From Cryptomeria japonica (lineage: Eukaryota > Streptophyta > Pinopsida > Cupressales > Cupressaceae): a stretch of 64,000 nucleotides of DNA. The notes beneath the pieces were generated by a model. The model was not told the origin of the DNA and searched no databases. It saw only the letters and a list, made by a program, of their open reading frames with translations. Below are positions 1 through 12,011 of this stretch, in pieces (positions within the stretch are counted from its first letter, which is position 1; each line of letters opens with the position of its first letter). Made by a program: the position numbers and the translations under genes. The stretch lies in contig NC_081413.1 in assembly GCF_030272615.1 (NCBI RefSeq), positions 335,954,302-336,018,301 of the forward strand. Direction: 5' to 3'.

Positions 1-218
1 CAAACCCATTGGGATGTATCCTTCCCACACTTGGTAGTTTAATCCAATCCTTGTCCTACCTCTTGGTAAGAAATGTCTATTGGCCAAAGGAATCATTTGC
101 AAGCATTGATTTTTTGTTTTTATTTTATTTGTTGTCCCATGACTATACCTACTTGGGGCCGCCTAGATCTTTCTATATCTTTGTGTGTCTTAAGGGGTGT
201 ACAGTGGGGCATGGTTTG
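1..218. other. Left flank of the nested insertion, no gene seen
   Basis: This is AT-rich, low-information sequence up to the target duplication of element A. A short open frame crosses it but has no recognisable motif. Together with the sequence from 37715 onward it forms the pre-insertion site: both sides contain GGCATG near the junction. Confidence 0.6.
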
Positions 219-223
219 TTTTG
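219..223. repeat. Target site duplication of A, left copy (TTTTG)
   Basis: The five bases TTTTG immediately before the TG of the 5' LTR are repeated immediately after the CA of the 3' LTR at 37710-37714. This proves that the two LTRs bound one insertion event. Confidence 0.92.
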
Positions 224-1303
224 TGTAATACCCTAAAATTGGTCATCTAAACCATGGGCCCCTAATCTCGACAAAATCACCAAGGTCCTAACCAAAAGGC
301 AATTAAATCAATCTTGAGCACATAATTAATTCTTTAATTATCAAATATTAAATGGCAAAATCAATTACCCAATATTAATTAAATATTTATTTAATTAATT
401 GAATCATTTCCAAGAATATCATTTCGATCAATTATCCCATTTTAATTTATTAAATATCTTTGCATATTTAATTAATTAATAAATTTGCCATTCAATCATG
501 CAAAAAAAAAAGAATTAATTTGCTACAAAAAGAAGAATTTATTACAAAACAAAGAGTTGAATTGAAACAAAATCAAAAAAAAAAAAGAGTTGAATTAAGA
601 GAGAAATCAAACTTGAGATATTATTTCTTTTTCTAAATTTAGAACTTGAAATCAAAAAAGCAATTAATTGAATTATTAATTATTCTCTTAAATTGGAACT
701 CAAAGCTTTTCAGAAAAAAGAAGTTCAGTTGCATTAAAAAGACTCTTTTCTTGATTAAATTGAAGAATTATCTATTTTTATCACAAATGCATGGAATTGA
801 TTTATTATTGTTTTCCAATGCAACTTGGACTTCTAATTCGAATGCATTTCAATTGAACTATAATTGGAATCTATCTCAAGGTTAACTCAACCTGATTTTC
901 CAATTCACCCCGGAGATTTTTGAGATATACATCATTATTATACTGATTTTGCTCTGGAGTCATTGATTATTATTGCTTTTTTTTAGATTACTTGCATCCA
1001 TTTTACATTCATTATTGCTTGCATCCATTGTTGCTTGAATTGTTTATTATTGCTTGAATTATTCATTTATCTTGCATCCATATAGCTTAATATCATATAG
1101 ATTAAATCCTTCGTCTTGGTGTAGTCTAGTCACTGGTATTGCTTATAACAAACTGAGAGCAATCTTATACTCGCATCATTTAGAAGGCAATGGGTCTCTT
1201 TGCTATGGTTTATTTTTATTGATTATTGATTACTAACCATGCATATAATGACTTAATTGAAGTGTTGTGCTTGCAGCTATAGGTTCACTTTTTCACACAC
1301 ACA
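224..1303 (+). repeat. 5' LTR of A (1080 bp), promoter-deleted
   Basis: Aligned by eye to the 3' LTR, it shows about 11 substitutions over roughly 1060 shared positions, so the copies are about 1% diverged. Two larger indels stand out. It has about 19 extra bases near 526-544. It also lacks an 83-bp block, corresponding to 37221-37303, at the junction near position 898. The missing block contains the only good TATA box of this LTR family (CTATAAATT), so this copy is probably unable to start the genomic transcript from the normal site. Confidence 0.93.
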
Positions 1304-1307
1304 TTTC

Positions 1308-1326
1308 TGGCGCCCACTGTGGGGCC
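1308..1326 (+). other. Primer-binding site of A
   Basis: TGGCGCCCACTGTGGGGCC starts four bases after the LTR end. Plant Ty3/gypsy elements usually have a PBS starting TGG, complementary to a tRNA 3' CCA end, at this place. I do not assign the tRNA. Family B has a different sequence here (20987). Confidence 0.85.
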
Positions 1327-3655
1327 AAATACTACTTCTTTTTCAGCCTCCAAGATTGATTTTTTTTATTTTTTTTATTTTCAGGTTTTTTCATTTTTTT
1401 GGTTTTTTGTCCATACATCTCGTATGACAATTCCCACAAGCTTGAATGATAAACTGCAGGTGTCACACGAATTTCCATATCCTATCGTACTAGCACATCT
1501 TCTATCGTACGAGCATGAATCCTCTGTCGTACGAGCAGACATCATCAGCAATTGTCGCACGAATATCCATATCCTATCGTACTAGCACATCTTCTATCAT
1601 ATGAGCACGAATCCTCTGTCGTACGAGAAAACATCATCAGCAATCTGGTCTCGTACTATACTGCATCCTGTCTCATATGAGTCGAGACTTTGCTGTACGA
1701 TTCTGTATTTTCTGGTAAAGGAGGCAAATTTCATATTTTTCATTTCTGATTGATTATTCTAACGACTAACCCTGACTGTTTATCTGTCTGTCTCAAAAAA
1801 TTTCACAGCCTAACTAGTTTTTGCAGAACGCTTTTCAAAGAATATTGCTTGTCGCACAAAGACAATATGACTACTGATTCATTGTCTTTGCAGGTTGCCT
1901 AAGGAGAATCGACCAAACATCATGTATTCTTTAAATTCATTTTTAGGCACCTAACTTGCTATTTGGTTAATGAACAAAATCTGTCTTTCATGTTTTAGAA
2001 AAATCTGAGAGGTAGGAGAGTATGCTCTTGTCTTCTTTTAGATAATCAGAAATCCAGATCCTTGAAGTGCTTTCTTAAGATTGATTGCAACATCTTTAGC
2101 AGGCCTGCCCTCCCAAGGAGCTAATAACTCTATAGCCTTTAGGGCCGGTGAGAGGGGAACGACCTAAGTGGGAATGGCTAGATGCCAAGTACTCCAACCC
2201 ACTATAAAATAAACGTGATTTGATGAAAATCAAGTCAATGACAGTGCTCGGGAATAGCTCTCCTCCATACCTTCGGGTATATTAAACCTTGGTTTTCAAG
2301 GCTGGGAGACCTCTTAATTGAGTTTATACCTCGACGCACCGAACGGACCCCTAACTAAATCCAATTAAAATTAGAAGCTACCTAGTTCACCTCCGAAAGG
2401 GAGATAATCTTTGTGCAAGAGAGATAGTAACTCTCCCAAGATACTTGTCATTTCGTGCCCCCATTAGCGTTTGGAGTCGGATAATATGGCGTTGAGAATC
2501 CATTGCATGAGACTCAGCGGTCGTATTCTGATTAGCTATTGGGTGTGTACTTGAGTCTACAAGCAAAGTTTTTCTTGCCTCACCAAGTTCCTTAGGGTTT
2601 GCATGCTGTGATTGGAGTTACTATACATACTACCTGTTTTATGTGTTTTCATCTCTGAAACAAAACTTGGAATACCAAAATTGGAGAAGACAAGAAACAA
2701 ACTCAGTGAGTCAAAAACTTTGTTCGTGTCAGAAACTAATCCATCCTGAGTCAAAACTTTGTCTGTGTCAGAAACTAGTCCATCCTGAGTCAAAACTCTG
2801 TCCATGTTAGAAACTAGTCCATCCTAGGTCAAAACTCAGTCTGTGTCAGAAACTAGTATATCCTGGTCAAAAATCAATCCATCTCAGAATTTGTCATACT
2901 CAGTTGTCAATACTCAGCAGTTAGAAAACTCATAATTTTTAGTCTCTGGCCTGTGAATAGTCATACGAGTCTGCTAATTTATCGTGCTGCACCAGTCCTG
3001 TGTCGTACGAATCTACTCAATTGTCGTCTTATAGCGGATTATCTATCATATGAGTCTAAATCATTCATCATCCTACATTGTATTCTATCTCGTACGAGGC
3101 ATTATTGACCTCAATCTTTTGTCATCCTGCACATGCCCATAAGTTGTACGATACAAGGCAAAAACTCGTACGAAACAGAAATTTTGTCATCCTGTAACTG
3201 CCAAATTGTCATCCGGTTCAGAAAACCCAGTCATACGAGTCTCTGGTTTTGTCAGACAGAACACTCAAACTTGCCAAAAACACAGTCTACTACGAACATA
3301 ATACTAGTTATCAAATTTTCCTGAGCATAAAATAGATCAAGATAGTGTACCTCTGCCATTTTTTTGTTGCACGATTTGGTCGATCACCTCTCAGCTAGTT
3401 CAATCAACTACCTATCAAATTTTAGTCACTTAGATAACATCTTATACAGGATAGATCATTCCTGAAACCAGACTGCATCTTACACTACACTTAGAATCAA
3501 CTTAGATAACGTCTTAGACAGGATAGATCATTCTTGAAATCAGACAAAATCTCAGTTGTTTCTCCCAAAACAATACTTAAACCAAACAAACTAGCACTGA
3601 AATTGATCTTGACCTCTACATCAAAAACAACTCTAGGTCACACTAATCCATAAAA
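1327..3655 (+). other. Long 5' leader of A
   Basis: About 2.3 kb of noncoding leader between the PBS and gag. Three things are visible. There are scattered copies of the palindrome TCGTACGA and its variants (exact at 1505, 1527, 1619, 3003, 3090 and 3166). A block at 2012-2220 is shared with the family-B leader. A short tandem repeat of about 50 bp occurs at about 2700-2880, around GTCAGAAACTAGTCCATCCT. A TTGCAG/GTTGCC stretch near 1900 resembles a splice acceptor, but no paired donor is proven. Confidence 0.75.
2012..2220 (+). other. Conserved leader block shared by families A and B
   Basis: Contains GTAGGAGAGTATGCTCT, then a TCAGAAATCCAGATC segment, then GGCCTGC..TCCCAA, then GAG(A)GGGAACGACC and ACTATAAA. 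The same elements in the same order occur in B at 21707-21925. The surrounding leader is otherwise unalike, so this looks like a constrained cis element. Packaging, dimerisation or translation signals are possible. The function is inferred. Confidence 0.6.
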
Positions 3656-4689
3656 ATGTCTATTCAAACTAGGAGTTCTCATAAGAAACAAGCCAAAGGC
3701 AAAGGACAAACCTTCACTTATCAAGATAATCCATTCTATGTGAAGGATTTCCTCACTGACATGCCATCATCATCAGGCAGACCAATTTTTGATGAACCAA
3801 AATCTCCCAATATACATGAGACAGAACACAATGATGGAAACAAAAATGGCCGTAATATTCCTGAAAATCATAATGATTCATCATCATCAAGTCAGATTGA
3901 CGAAGCTACTGAACCTCCAGAAAAAGCAATCTGTGACTATCAGAAAGACAAAGACTTTAGAAAAATGATGAAAACTATCATGACCCAAGAAAAGGAAGAG
4001 TATTTCTTAGAACTAGCAAATCAAGGTGCCAAACTTCCTATTGGATATGATGTTCAGACACTTGTTACTAAAAGGGAAGACTCACCTATAATCATGGTAC
4101 ACAAACAGTTAATAGCTTTGCGGACAGAGCTCACAGAGCTGAAGAATAAGGACAAGTCCCCGAAACAATATTCTCTAGAAGCAATATGTCCCTTCCCATT
4201 TGACAAGAATATACACATGCCTCCATTCCCATCATGAGTGGAAATCCCAAAATTTGACAAATATGATGGTACCTCAGATCCTCAAGATCATGTGAGGGAA
4301 TTTAGTGCTACTTGTATGGAATTCATGCACGCTCAAATGTACCTCATGCATCTCTTCCCAAGGAGTTTAGGGGGTCAAGCAATGGAATGGTTCTCAAGTC
4401 TACCCAAAGGAATAAAAACATTAAAAGAACTAATCCAACTATTTTTACAACAATACTCATACAACATTCGACATCTGGTGACTATGATCGATCTTTGTAA
4501 TACTCAACAGAAAACAGGGGAACCTTTTCTTACTTTTCTCCAACGCTGGAGAAGGATGTTCTCTAGGTACCCACGACCCATTCTAGACTCTAAGAAAATG
4601 GATATATTTGTCAATAACTTGGTCCCTGAACTGAAATATAGCGTACAAATGCAAGTACACCCATCATTTAAAAAAATGGTAGATAATGC
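3656..4689 (+). pseudogene. gag: A gag, 5' part (capsid region), split by a solo LTR
   Basis: The start ATG gives MSIQTRSSHKKQ, matching the start of B gag (MPVETRSKSKK), which supports this start. An acidic, low-complexity N-terminus is followed by the plant retrotransposon Gag domain: PKFDKYDGTSDPQDHV, then GGQAMEWF, then an LQRWRRMFSRYP segment. An in-frame TGA at 4235, probably from CGA, interrupts the frame. Reading runs to the AATGC target site, where a family-B solo LTR enters. Skipping 4690-6349 puts codon phase exactly back in frame with the gag sequence at 6350. In the family the product would be the structural capsid protein. This copy is dead. Confidence 0.9.
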
Positions 4690-6349
4690 TGTAGACGTCT
4701 AAAAATGGTCAACGCTTGCGGAGGCATACTTTAACATTTGCGCATTGCCTTATTTTAGGTTTTTGCGTCGCATTAACATTTCTTCCATGTTGTGCACTTG
4801 GTCTTTATCATTTGCGAGCATCGAGTCCTTCTTCTGCATTCTTCATTTATCTCGCTCTCGAATTTGGTCTTGTCGACAACAATCTTCAGTCATGATTTTG
4901 GTCAATCTTATCCTGTCCCATCAATGTGCGTATTCATTTGTCATCATTTTGGACATCATCAATCCTAATTAGGGTTTTGTCCTCTTATCAATCTTGTCAT
5001 CATGCGATCAATTTGTCATCGATCATTGTCGTTTTCAATCTTATTATCTTGCGATCGATTTGTCATCGTTCCTTGTCTTTTGATCAATTTGTCATCAATC
5101 TTGTCGTCTTGTGATCGATTTGTCATCGATCATTGGCATTTTCAATCTTGTCATTTTGCAATCTATTTTGTCATCGATCCTTGTCCACTTGTCAATTTTG
5201 TCATTTGGCGATCGATTTGTCATCGATCGTCGTCTTTCTCAATCGTCGTCAATTGGCGCCTATCAACTTGGTCAATTTATCAATCGAATCATTTATCAAC
5301 ACTGATCTTTTATCAAGTCAAAATCATGATCAAATCAAATCGATATCAATTATCCTTTGTCAAGACCTAATTGTCATCCTTGCATTTTCTAATTCATCTT
5401 TTAGGGTTTCATGATTTTATTCATTTAACCCTGTTTGTCATTTCTCCCTCTAGGTTAAATAATTTATTTATTTATCCCAGGTCTTCGTGTCACGATTAAA
5501 TGTTTAATTTAATTGGCTAACTAATTATTCCTCTTTTTGTGAATTAATTAATAAATGACAAATTATTAATTGATTTACCTAATTTTTCATCAATTTCTAA
5601 ATTCCCTCTTTGTGAATTAATTAATAAATGAAAAATTATTAATTAATTCACTAAATTCCTAATTTCCTCATTTTCTAATTTCCTAATTCCTATTTTCCAA
5701 TTTTCTAATTTTCCTAATTTCTAATTCAATTTCCTCCTATTTTTCTCCTAATTTCATGGGAATGACATTTCAATTTGTCATAATTTGTCATAATTGACAA
5801 TCGATCAATTTTGACATAGAAATTTGTCATAATTTGTCATGAATTATCAATCAATCAATTTTGCATAGAAAGTACAAATTTGTCATAAATTTGTCATAAT
5901 TGACATTCTTGATTTGCAATTTCCATTTGAATCTCTTCATGCTAATTTGATCTTTTCTCCAATTTGTCTATAAATTGGATGATTTTCTTCAATCTCAATC
6001 TAATCACATGATCGAACTAATCACTTTTTCGAATCACTTTGTCGAAACAATCACGCTTCGAGTATTCTTGCGCTACTATCTTGTCTACTTGCTTTCATCT
6101 CATGTGTATGCACTAGTAGGTGAGATCCACAACAAAGCTATTTGAAGAAGAAAGAAGGACAATGGAGCCACATGAAGGAGATATTCAAGTCTGCATTTGG
6201 TTTGCTTAAGTTTTCGATCTTGAATATCTTGTTTTCATATCTCTATTGGATGTAATTAGGATTGATCATTGCATTTGAGCTTTTGTGATTGAGCTATGAC
6301 TAATGTTTATATTTGCTTTGATGATTTCCAATTTCCTAGCTACAAATGC
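4685..6349. repeat. AATGC target site duplication around the solo LTR
   Basis: AATGC occurs at 4685-4689 and again at 6345-6349, immediately outside the TG...CA termini. Collapsing one copy restores the gag codon phase. Confidence 0.93.
4690..6344 (+). mobile_element. Solo LTR of family B inside A gag
   Basis: Starts TGTAGACGTCTAAAAATGG and ends CTAGCTACA. It is flanked by a perfect AATGC duplication (4685-4689 and 6345-6349), with no internal sequence. It is homologous to the LTRs at 19642 and 33108 but 1655 bp long instead of about 1340. The extra length comes largely from more copies of a dyad unit (GATCGATTTGTCATCGATC-like) at about 4998-5230. A TATA box (TATAAAT) lies at 5969. It likely arose by LTR-LTR recombination of a full B insertion. 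Confidence 0.95.
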
Positions 6350-7400
6350 CATTCGAATGGAAGATGTGCTCATAAAGAAGGGAGATATCACACCTTGGAA
6401 AGAAACACAAATAGGATCTAGCTCTAAAGAGAAGAACAAGTATTTGAAATTTGCCAAAGAGAACAACAAGAATTTTGTTAATGATGGAGAAGTAGACACT
6501 GTCAAAACCAACTCAAAATCCACAATATTCAACCTGGCTAGTGGTACACAAGCACTTAAAGTCATTGAGATTGCAGCAAAGAATCCGCCAAAGAAAACAA
6601 AGGAATGGTTCAAAGACAAGCCTTGGCTTTCCAAACCTAAGCATGATTTTACTCCTCTTGAAGAATCATATGAGTTTGCTTTCAAAACTTTGTTGGCAAA
6701 CAACTTGATAACACTACCAAATAACTCCAGACCATATGATCCAGATGTTAAACCAAGATGGTGGAGAGAAAATGAATACTGTGACTTCCATCGGAATAAG
6801 GGTCATAACATAAATAATTGCATAAAGCTAAAATATGAGATTCAGGATCTCATAGACGTTGGTAAAGTTGTTGTTGGGAATCATCCAACCAATGTTGATC
6901 ATACAACATTTAAAGACCCTTTGCCTGCTCATGAACAAGGTGATTCCTCAAAGACCAAAGGAGGTGCCAATGTAAATTATGCTTATGCCAGCCAGGACAA
7001 CGTTATCAACATGATTGAACCTTCACACTCAGAATATTGCAATGTGATTATAGTTCAAGATAAACCAAATGATTCACAATATGCAAAAGCTCTGACCAGA
7101 TCTCAAAAGAAAGTTACCCTCCAAGGAGCTAGTTCTTCCAAACCGGCTCAGGAAACATCAAATCCAATAGCCTTTCCAAATAAACAAAAGGAATCAACCT
7201 TGGACAAATTTAAAAGATTAACCTCATCATCATCCTCTGGATACAGCGTGGTTGAACAGTTGAAAAGGACAAATGCTCAAATTTCAATTTTTGAATTGCT
7301 ACAGCTCTCATCTGCTCACAAGGAAATCCTAGACAAAGCATAGCTCACTACCAACGTTCCAAAAGATTTAGACATCGATCGGTTTCAGTCTATGGTGGGT
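6350..7400 (+). pseudogene. gag: A gag, 3' part (zinc-knuckle region)
   Basis: Continues the gag frame after the solo LTR, starting with the codons for AIRMEDVLIKKG. Near the middle is a zinc-knuckle-like motif C-x2-H-x4-H-x4-C (CDFHRNKGHNINNC), preceded by PRWWREN. Family B has the same motif at about 25940. The region then passes through a Ser/Lys-rich linker to AQISIFELLQLS, which in both families sits just before the protease. An in-frame TAG at about 7341 breaks it. By homology it binds nucleic acid during packaging. Confidence 0.88.
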
Positions 7401-7932
7401 CATCTAACTTCACCTCACTATTTGACCTTCTCTGAGGAAGATGACAATTCATTAAATCATCCACATAACCAGCCATTGCATATTGAAGCCATGATCCACA
7501 AACACAGAGTTAAATGTGTTTTGATAGATGGAGGCGCAGGGTTGAATATCTATACTTATCATCTGCTTACACAACTAGGATTCTTTGAAAATGTCATTGA
7601 TCCAGGCAAGAAAATAATAATTAAAGCCTATGATGAAGAAGAGAGGACCTCCAAAGGTTTGGTATCATTACCAATCAGAGTGGGACTAGTAGAGAGAGAT
7701 CTCCTTTTCCAGGTTCTCGATATTCCATTGTCATACAATATATTACTGGGCAGGCCATGGATTCATGAAATGAAGGCAGTACCGTCAACATATCACCAAT
7801 GCTTAAAGTTTCCTTATAATGGAGCTGAAGTCAATATTCATGCTGATACAAATGTCATCTATAATGCATTGACAAAAGGTGCAGATACTTTTGTGCCTCA
7901 TAATAGGCAGCCTCTCCAAATGAAGATCCAGA
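7401..7932 (+). pseudogene. A aspartic protease
   Basis: A retropepsin-like domain in the same frame as gag. The catalytic motif is VLIDGGAGLN (catalytic Asp at about 7527), followed by AYDEEER and the partner motif YNILLGRPWI. In the family it cleaves the Gag-Pol polyprotein. The reading frame is lost near 7925-7935, where downstream coding moves to another frame, so this copy has a frameshift as well as the stop upstream of the domain. Confidence 0.87.
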
Positions 7933-9738
7933 AACATTGATGAAAGACTTAGAAAAGAGATTGAAGATTACAGATACCGACATGGATGGCTACAAGATAG
8001 AACCGGTACTATCATTAGTTTCTCTCCCTCCATCACCAAAATAGTTGGGCAAGCCATCAAAGGCTATGAGAACACAAACTTCAGCTCCGAATATTAAATA
8101 TGATGGTCTCTTCATATAGTCTTCTACCTCCTTGGCGGATGAAATAGAAGAGGATGTTGTGCTTGACTGGCTCTTTAAGGAAGATAGTCCAAATAAGGAG
8201 GTATGGCATTGTGAGATTTCCTCAAACCAATATGGTCGTGGTTACAAAATGATTCAGCACATGGGGTACTCAGGTACTGGTCCTTTGGGTAAATAAAAAG
8301 AAGGTATTACTGAACCAATTCAGCTACAAACCAAATCCACAAATGATAAGGGTGGACTGGGATACAATCCTAAAAAGACATCAGAACAAGAACATGTTTC
8401 TAAATCTAAAGGCTTGAAAAAGATATCGCCTTTAACATTACATGAAGCAGACACTAAACAAACAAAAGAAAAGTGTAGAAAAGAGAAAGAGGAATCAACG
8501 GTCAAGAAAGAAGAAATAGTCAATGCTCAAGCTTTGGCAGTATCAGCTACAATAATACAAGAAGTCGAGGTTCCTGAGGATATGAGAGATGAATTTGTGA
8601 GAATCGAAGAATTGTTTGCACCATTAAAACTTCAAGTCACATATACTGGCAGGCAACAAGTAGATGATTCGGAGACTGATTCAAATGAGTATGAATGGGG
8701 TCCTGACTATCTTTCAGACACATCCGCTACAGAAACTCTAGAAGAATCTAGTGGTGTCAGAGATGATACTCAAGAGCTGATGCACATAAAACAAGAGAGG
8801 GAAATACAAGAAATTAGACAAAAGAGGCAAGCAAATTATGAACAAGCATTGAAAGAAGGAACAATACCAGAAAGCTTCTCATCTATGTATCCTTATCCTA
8901 AAATAGAACAAATCAGTTATAGCACTACATAGGAAGAGTTAGAAGCTGCAGAACAAGAACTAGTTATCAGTCTAGAAGAAGTTGAATGGAGTAGACGACA
9001 AAAAGTCACAGAAATAATGAGATCATGTCAACAGGTGTGTCAGATACAAATGAGAAATGAACTACAATATGAAGGAATTTGTAGCATTAAAGATGTTAGT
9101 ATTGATACCATACATATGCTTACTAAATCACTTGACAGAGACTTGGAAACTTCATCCGATAACTCTGGTGATTCTGATGACTCTGATGATAGTCCTATTC
9201 ATGATGATACCCACTCATCCTTAAATTCTGAATCATCTGAAACAAACAATAAAAAGTTGTCTACTAGTCTTATTGTTGTTAAACCACGACATGACGTCCA
9301 GTCTGACTTAGAAAATGACGTTACAAGTATGTCTATTGGATTAGATCGATTAAATATTAACGTGAACTTTAATAATCATGATCTGACTCTTCATGGTCTC
9401 GAGACACTTACGCAAGGTATCATTCTGGAACTCGACTTCTCGATCCACAGTTGTGATAACAATACCATGAATGCTCTTGAACCTATCCAAAATTTGTCCT
9501 TAATACATCCCGAATTGATTGACTATACTTTACAGAATCAACCCATGGATATACCTACTTTTGCCAATGACTATACATTATCCTATTATCTCAATGCAGT
9601 CGAACCTATTAACTCTTCCACCAGTGAACAAAGTGAAAATATGACTGAAGAGGATATCAAGTATCTTAGTCGCAACAACAAGAAAAATAAAAATAAAAGA
9701 TTTGATGGCGAAAACCATATAGTGGTGGTGTCAGAATC
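7933..9738 (+). pseudogene. A G-patch domain and protease-RT linker
   Basis: After the frameshift the frame runs through LADEIEEDVVLDWLF and then a G-patch: YGRGYKMIQHMGY, GTGPLGK and, after a stop, KGGLGY (about 8228-8360). G-patch domains next to a protease are known in Tat-lineage plant elements. They are usually glycine-rich RNA-interaction modules. A long acidic and Lys/Glu-rich linker follows, without recognised domains, to about 9738. In-frame TAG/TAA/TGA stops are scattered through it. A second frameshift lies in the A-run near 9738, where frame changes just before ENLSEAPEG, a motif conserved with B. Confidence 0.8.
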
Positions 9739-12011
9739 TAAAAAAAGAGAAAATAAAGGACGTACCTAAAGGTGAAAACCTCTCTGAGGCGCCTGAAGGT
9801 GAGATACTTGGTATACTGCCCAGTCATTTTCAAGAGCGGTCTTCCATATTGATCGAGCCAACTCAGCTAGTGAATATCGGGAATCAAGAGAAACCACAAA
9901 TTATTCACGTAGCTCAATCACTATCAGCAGAGGAATTGAAGGATTTCACTCAGCTATTCTTAGAGAAGAAAATAAATTTTGCATGGACGTACTCTGATAT
10001 GCCAGGCTTAGATCCTGATCTCATTATGCACCATCTCTCAATCACACCAAGAGTAAAACCAGTTAAACAAAAACTCTGTAAGATGCACCCGCATGTCACA
10101 CTATCAGTCAAAGTTGAACTAGAGAAACTACTCAAAGCTGGATTTATCAGAGCAATAGATTATGCTGAATGGATTTCCAACATAGTACCTGTGTCGAAGG
10201 TAGATAAATCTATCAGAGTTTGTATAGATTTTAGAGATCTCAATAAAGCATGTCCAAAAGATGACTTTCCATTGCCAAATATTGATATGATAGTCGACAT
10301 GGCAGCTGGGTATGAGATGTACTCACTAATGGATGGATTTTCTGGCTACAATCAGATTAAAATCGCTCCTGGAGATCAAGAAAAGACAGCTTTCACCTAT
10401 GCATGGGGAACCTTTTGCTAGAATGTTATGCCATTTGGGTTAAAGAATGTAGGAGCGACCTATCAGAGAGCAGTTACAACTATCTTTCATGATATGATGC
10501 ACAAGAATATGGAAGACTACATTGATGATACCTTAGTGAAGACTATGAAAAGATCAACGCATATTCAAGAGTTAGGTCCTATACTTGACAGAATGGAAAA
10601 GTTTAAGCTCCAATTAAATCCAAAGAAGTGTGCATTCAGAGTGACATCTGGTAAACTACTTGGCTACATCATTTCAAAGAAGGGCATTGAGGTTGATCCT
10701 GAGAAGGTCCAAGCTACAATGGAAATGCCGCCTCCAAAGAACATCAGTCAAATGAGAAGTCTACAGGGATGTCTCCAATCCATTAGAAGATTCATTTCTC
10801 AACTAGCAGACAAGACTCAACCTTTTACAAAAGTATTGAGAAAAGGAATAATATACAACTGGGATCAGCAGTGTGAACAACATCTTCAGTAGATAAAAGA
10901 GTACCTGTCAAATCCACCAATCTTAATGCCACCTATTCAGGGTAAACCACTAATCTTATATATATCAGCAACTGATTCATCACTGGGGGCACTTCTGGCA
11001 CAACAGGATGACAACAAAAAGGAAAGAGCTATTTATTACGTCAGTAAGACATTGATGTCTTATGAAATGAGCTACAGTATAATAGAAAAAGCATGCTTGG
11101 CATTAGTCTTTGCATCATAGAAACTGAGGCACTATATGCTAGCACATTCAGTTAAGTTGGTGGCCAAAATTGATCCACTCAAGTATCTTCTTAATAAAGC
11201 AACACTCACCGGATGATTGGCAAAGTGGGTAATGATCCTTATAGAGTTTGACATTGAATATGTGGAATGCAAAGCCATAAAAGGACAAGTAACTACTGAT
11301 CAACTTGTTGAAGATCCACTTGAGGATACTCAACCACTACATATTGAGTTCCTAGATGAATCAATAATGAATCTTACTCAACAACCCTGGAAGATGTTCT
11401 TTGATGGGTCCTTTACTCAAAATGGTTCAGGTGCTGGCATATTATTCATTACTCCTCAGAAGTACTCCATCCCAAAATCTTACAAGATTCTATTCCCCTG
11501 CACAAACAATATTGTAGAATATGAAGCCTTGGTAAATGGGATAAAGCTATCTGTTGAATGGAAGGTTGTTGAATTACATATTTATGGAGATTCTCAGCTG
11601 GTCGTCAATCAAATCAATGACACATATCAGACTCGAGATGAGAAGTTGATGCCTTACAAAAGAATGGTGGATGAGCTCAGGAAGTACTTTGCTTTTGTGT
11701 CATTCCAACAGATCCCAAGGTCTGCTAATAGATCAGTAGATGCTATGGCCACTCTGGCATCTATACCTGAGCTACAGGAGTCCAATTTTTGCTTTGATTT
11801 CCTGGTGGAAGAGTTACGTTACCTCGCTTATGATTCCCCTGAAACCCAAATAGTTTGTTCTATTATTGGACATGACTCATCCAGATATAGCCACATCTAC
11901 TCCTATCTACGTGACCAAGTTATTCCTGAAAATCTTACCCAAAATGAGAAAAGAAACCTGACTCGAAATGCTTCGCAGTATGTTATCATAGCTAACAATT
12001 TATTTAGATGA
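9739..12011 (+). pseudogene. pol: A reverse transcriptase, RNase H and archaeal-type RNase H
   Basis: RT blocks in order: KPVKQKLCKMHP, VCIDFRDLNKACPKDDFPLPN, LMDGFSGYNQI, MPFGLKNVGATYQR and the active-site YIDD (10518-10529). It continues through GKLLGYIIS into the first RNase H (SATDSSLGALLAQQD, ERAIYYVSKTL). A second RNase H of archaeal type follows (FFDGSF at about 11400, NNIVEYEAL, HIYGDSQLV), a hallmark of the Tat lineage. Stops occur at 10419 (TGG to TAG just before MPFG), about 10890, about 11118, 11214 and 12009. Homologous B codons are sense at several of them. It would copy element RNA into DNA, but this copy cannot. Confidence 0.92.

Noticed and set aside
4996..5240. Regularly spaced repeats that could suggest a CRISPR array
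   Set aside because: Units are degenerate, vary in spacing, sit inside a plant LTR and occur in other LTR copies. The genome is eukaryotic.
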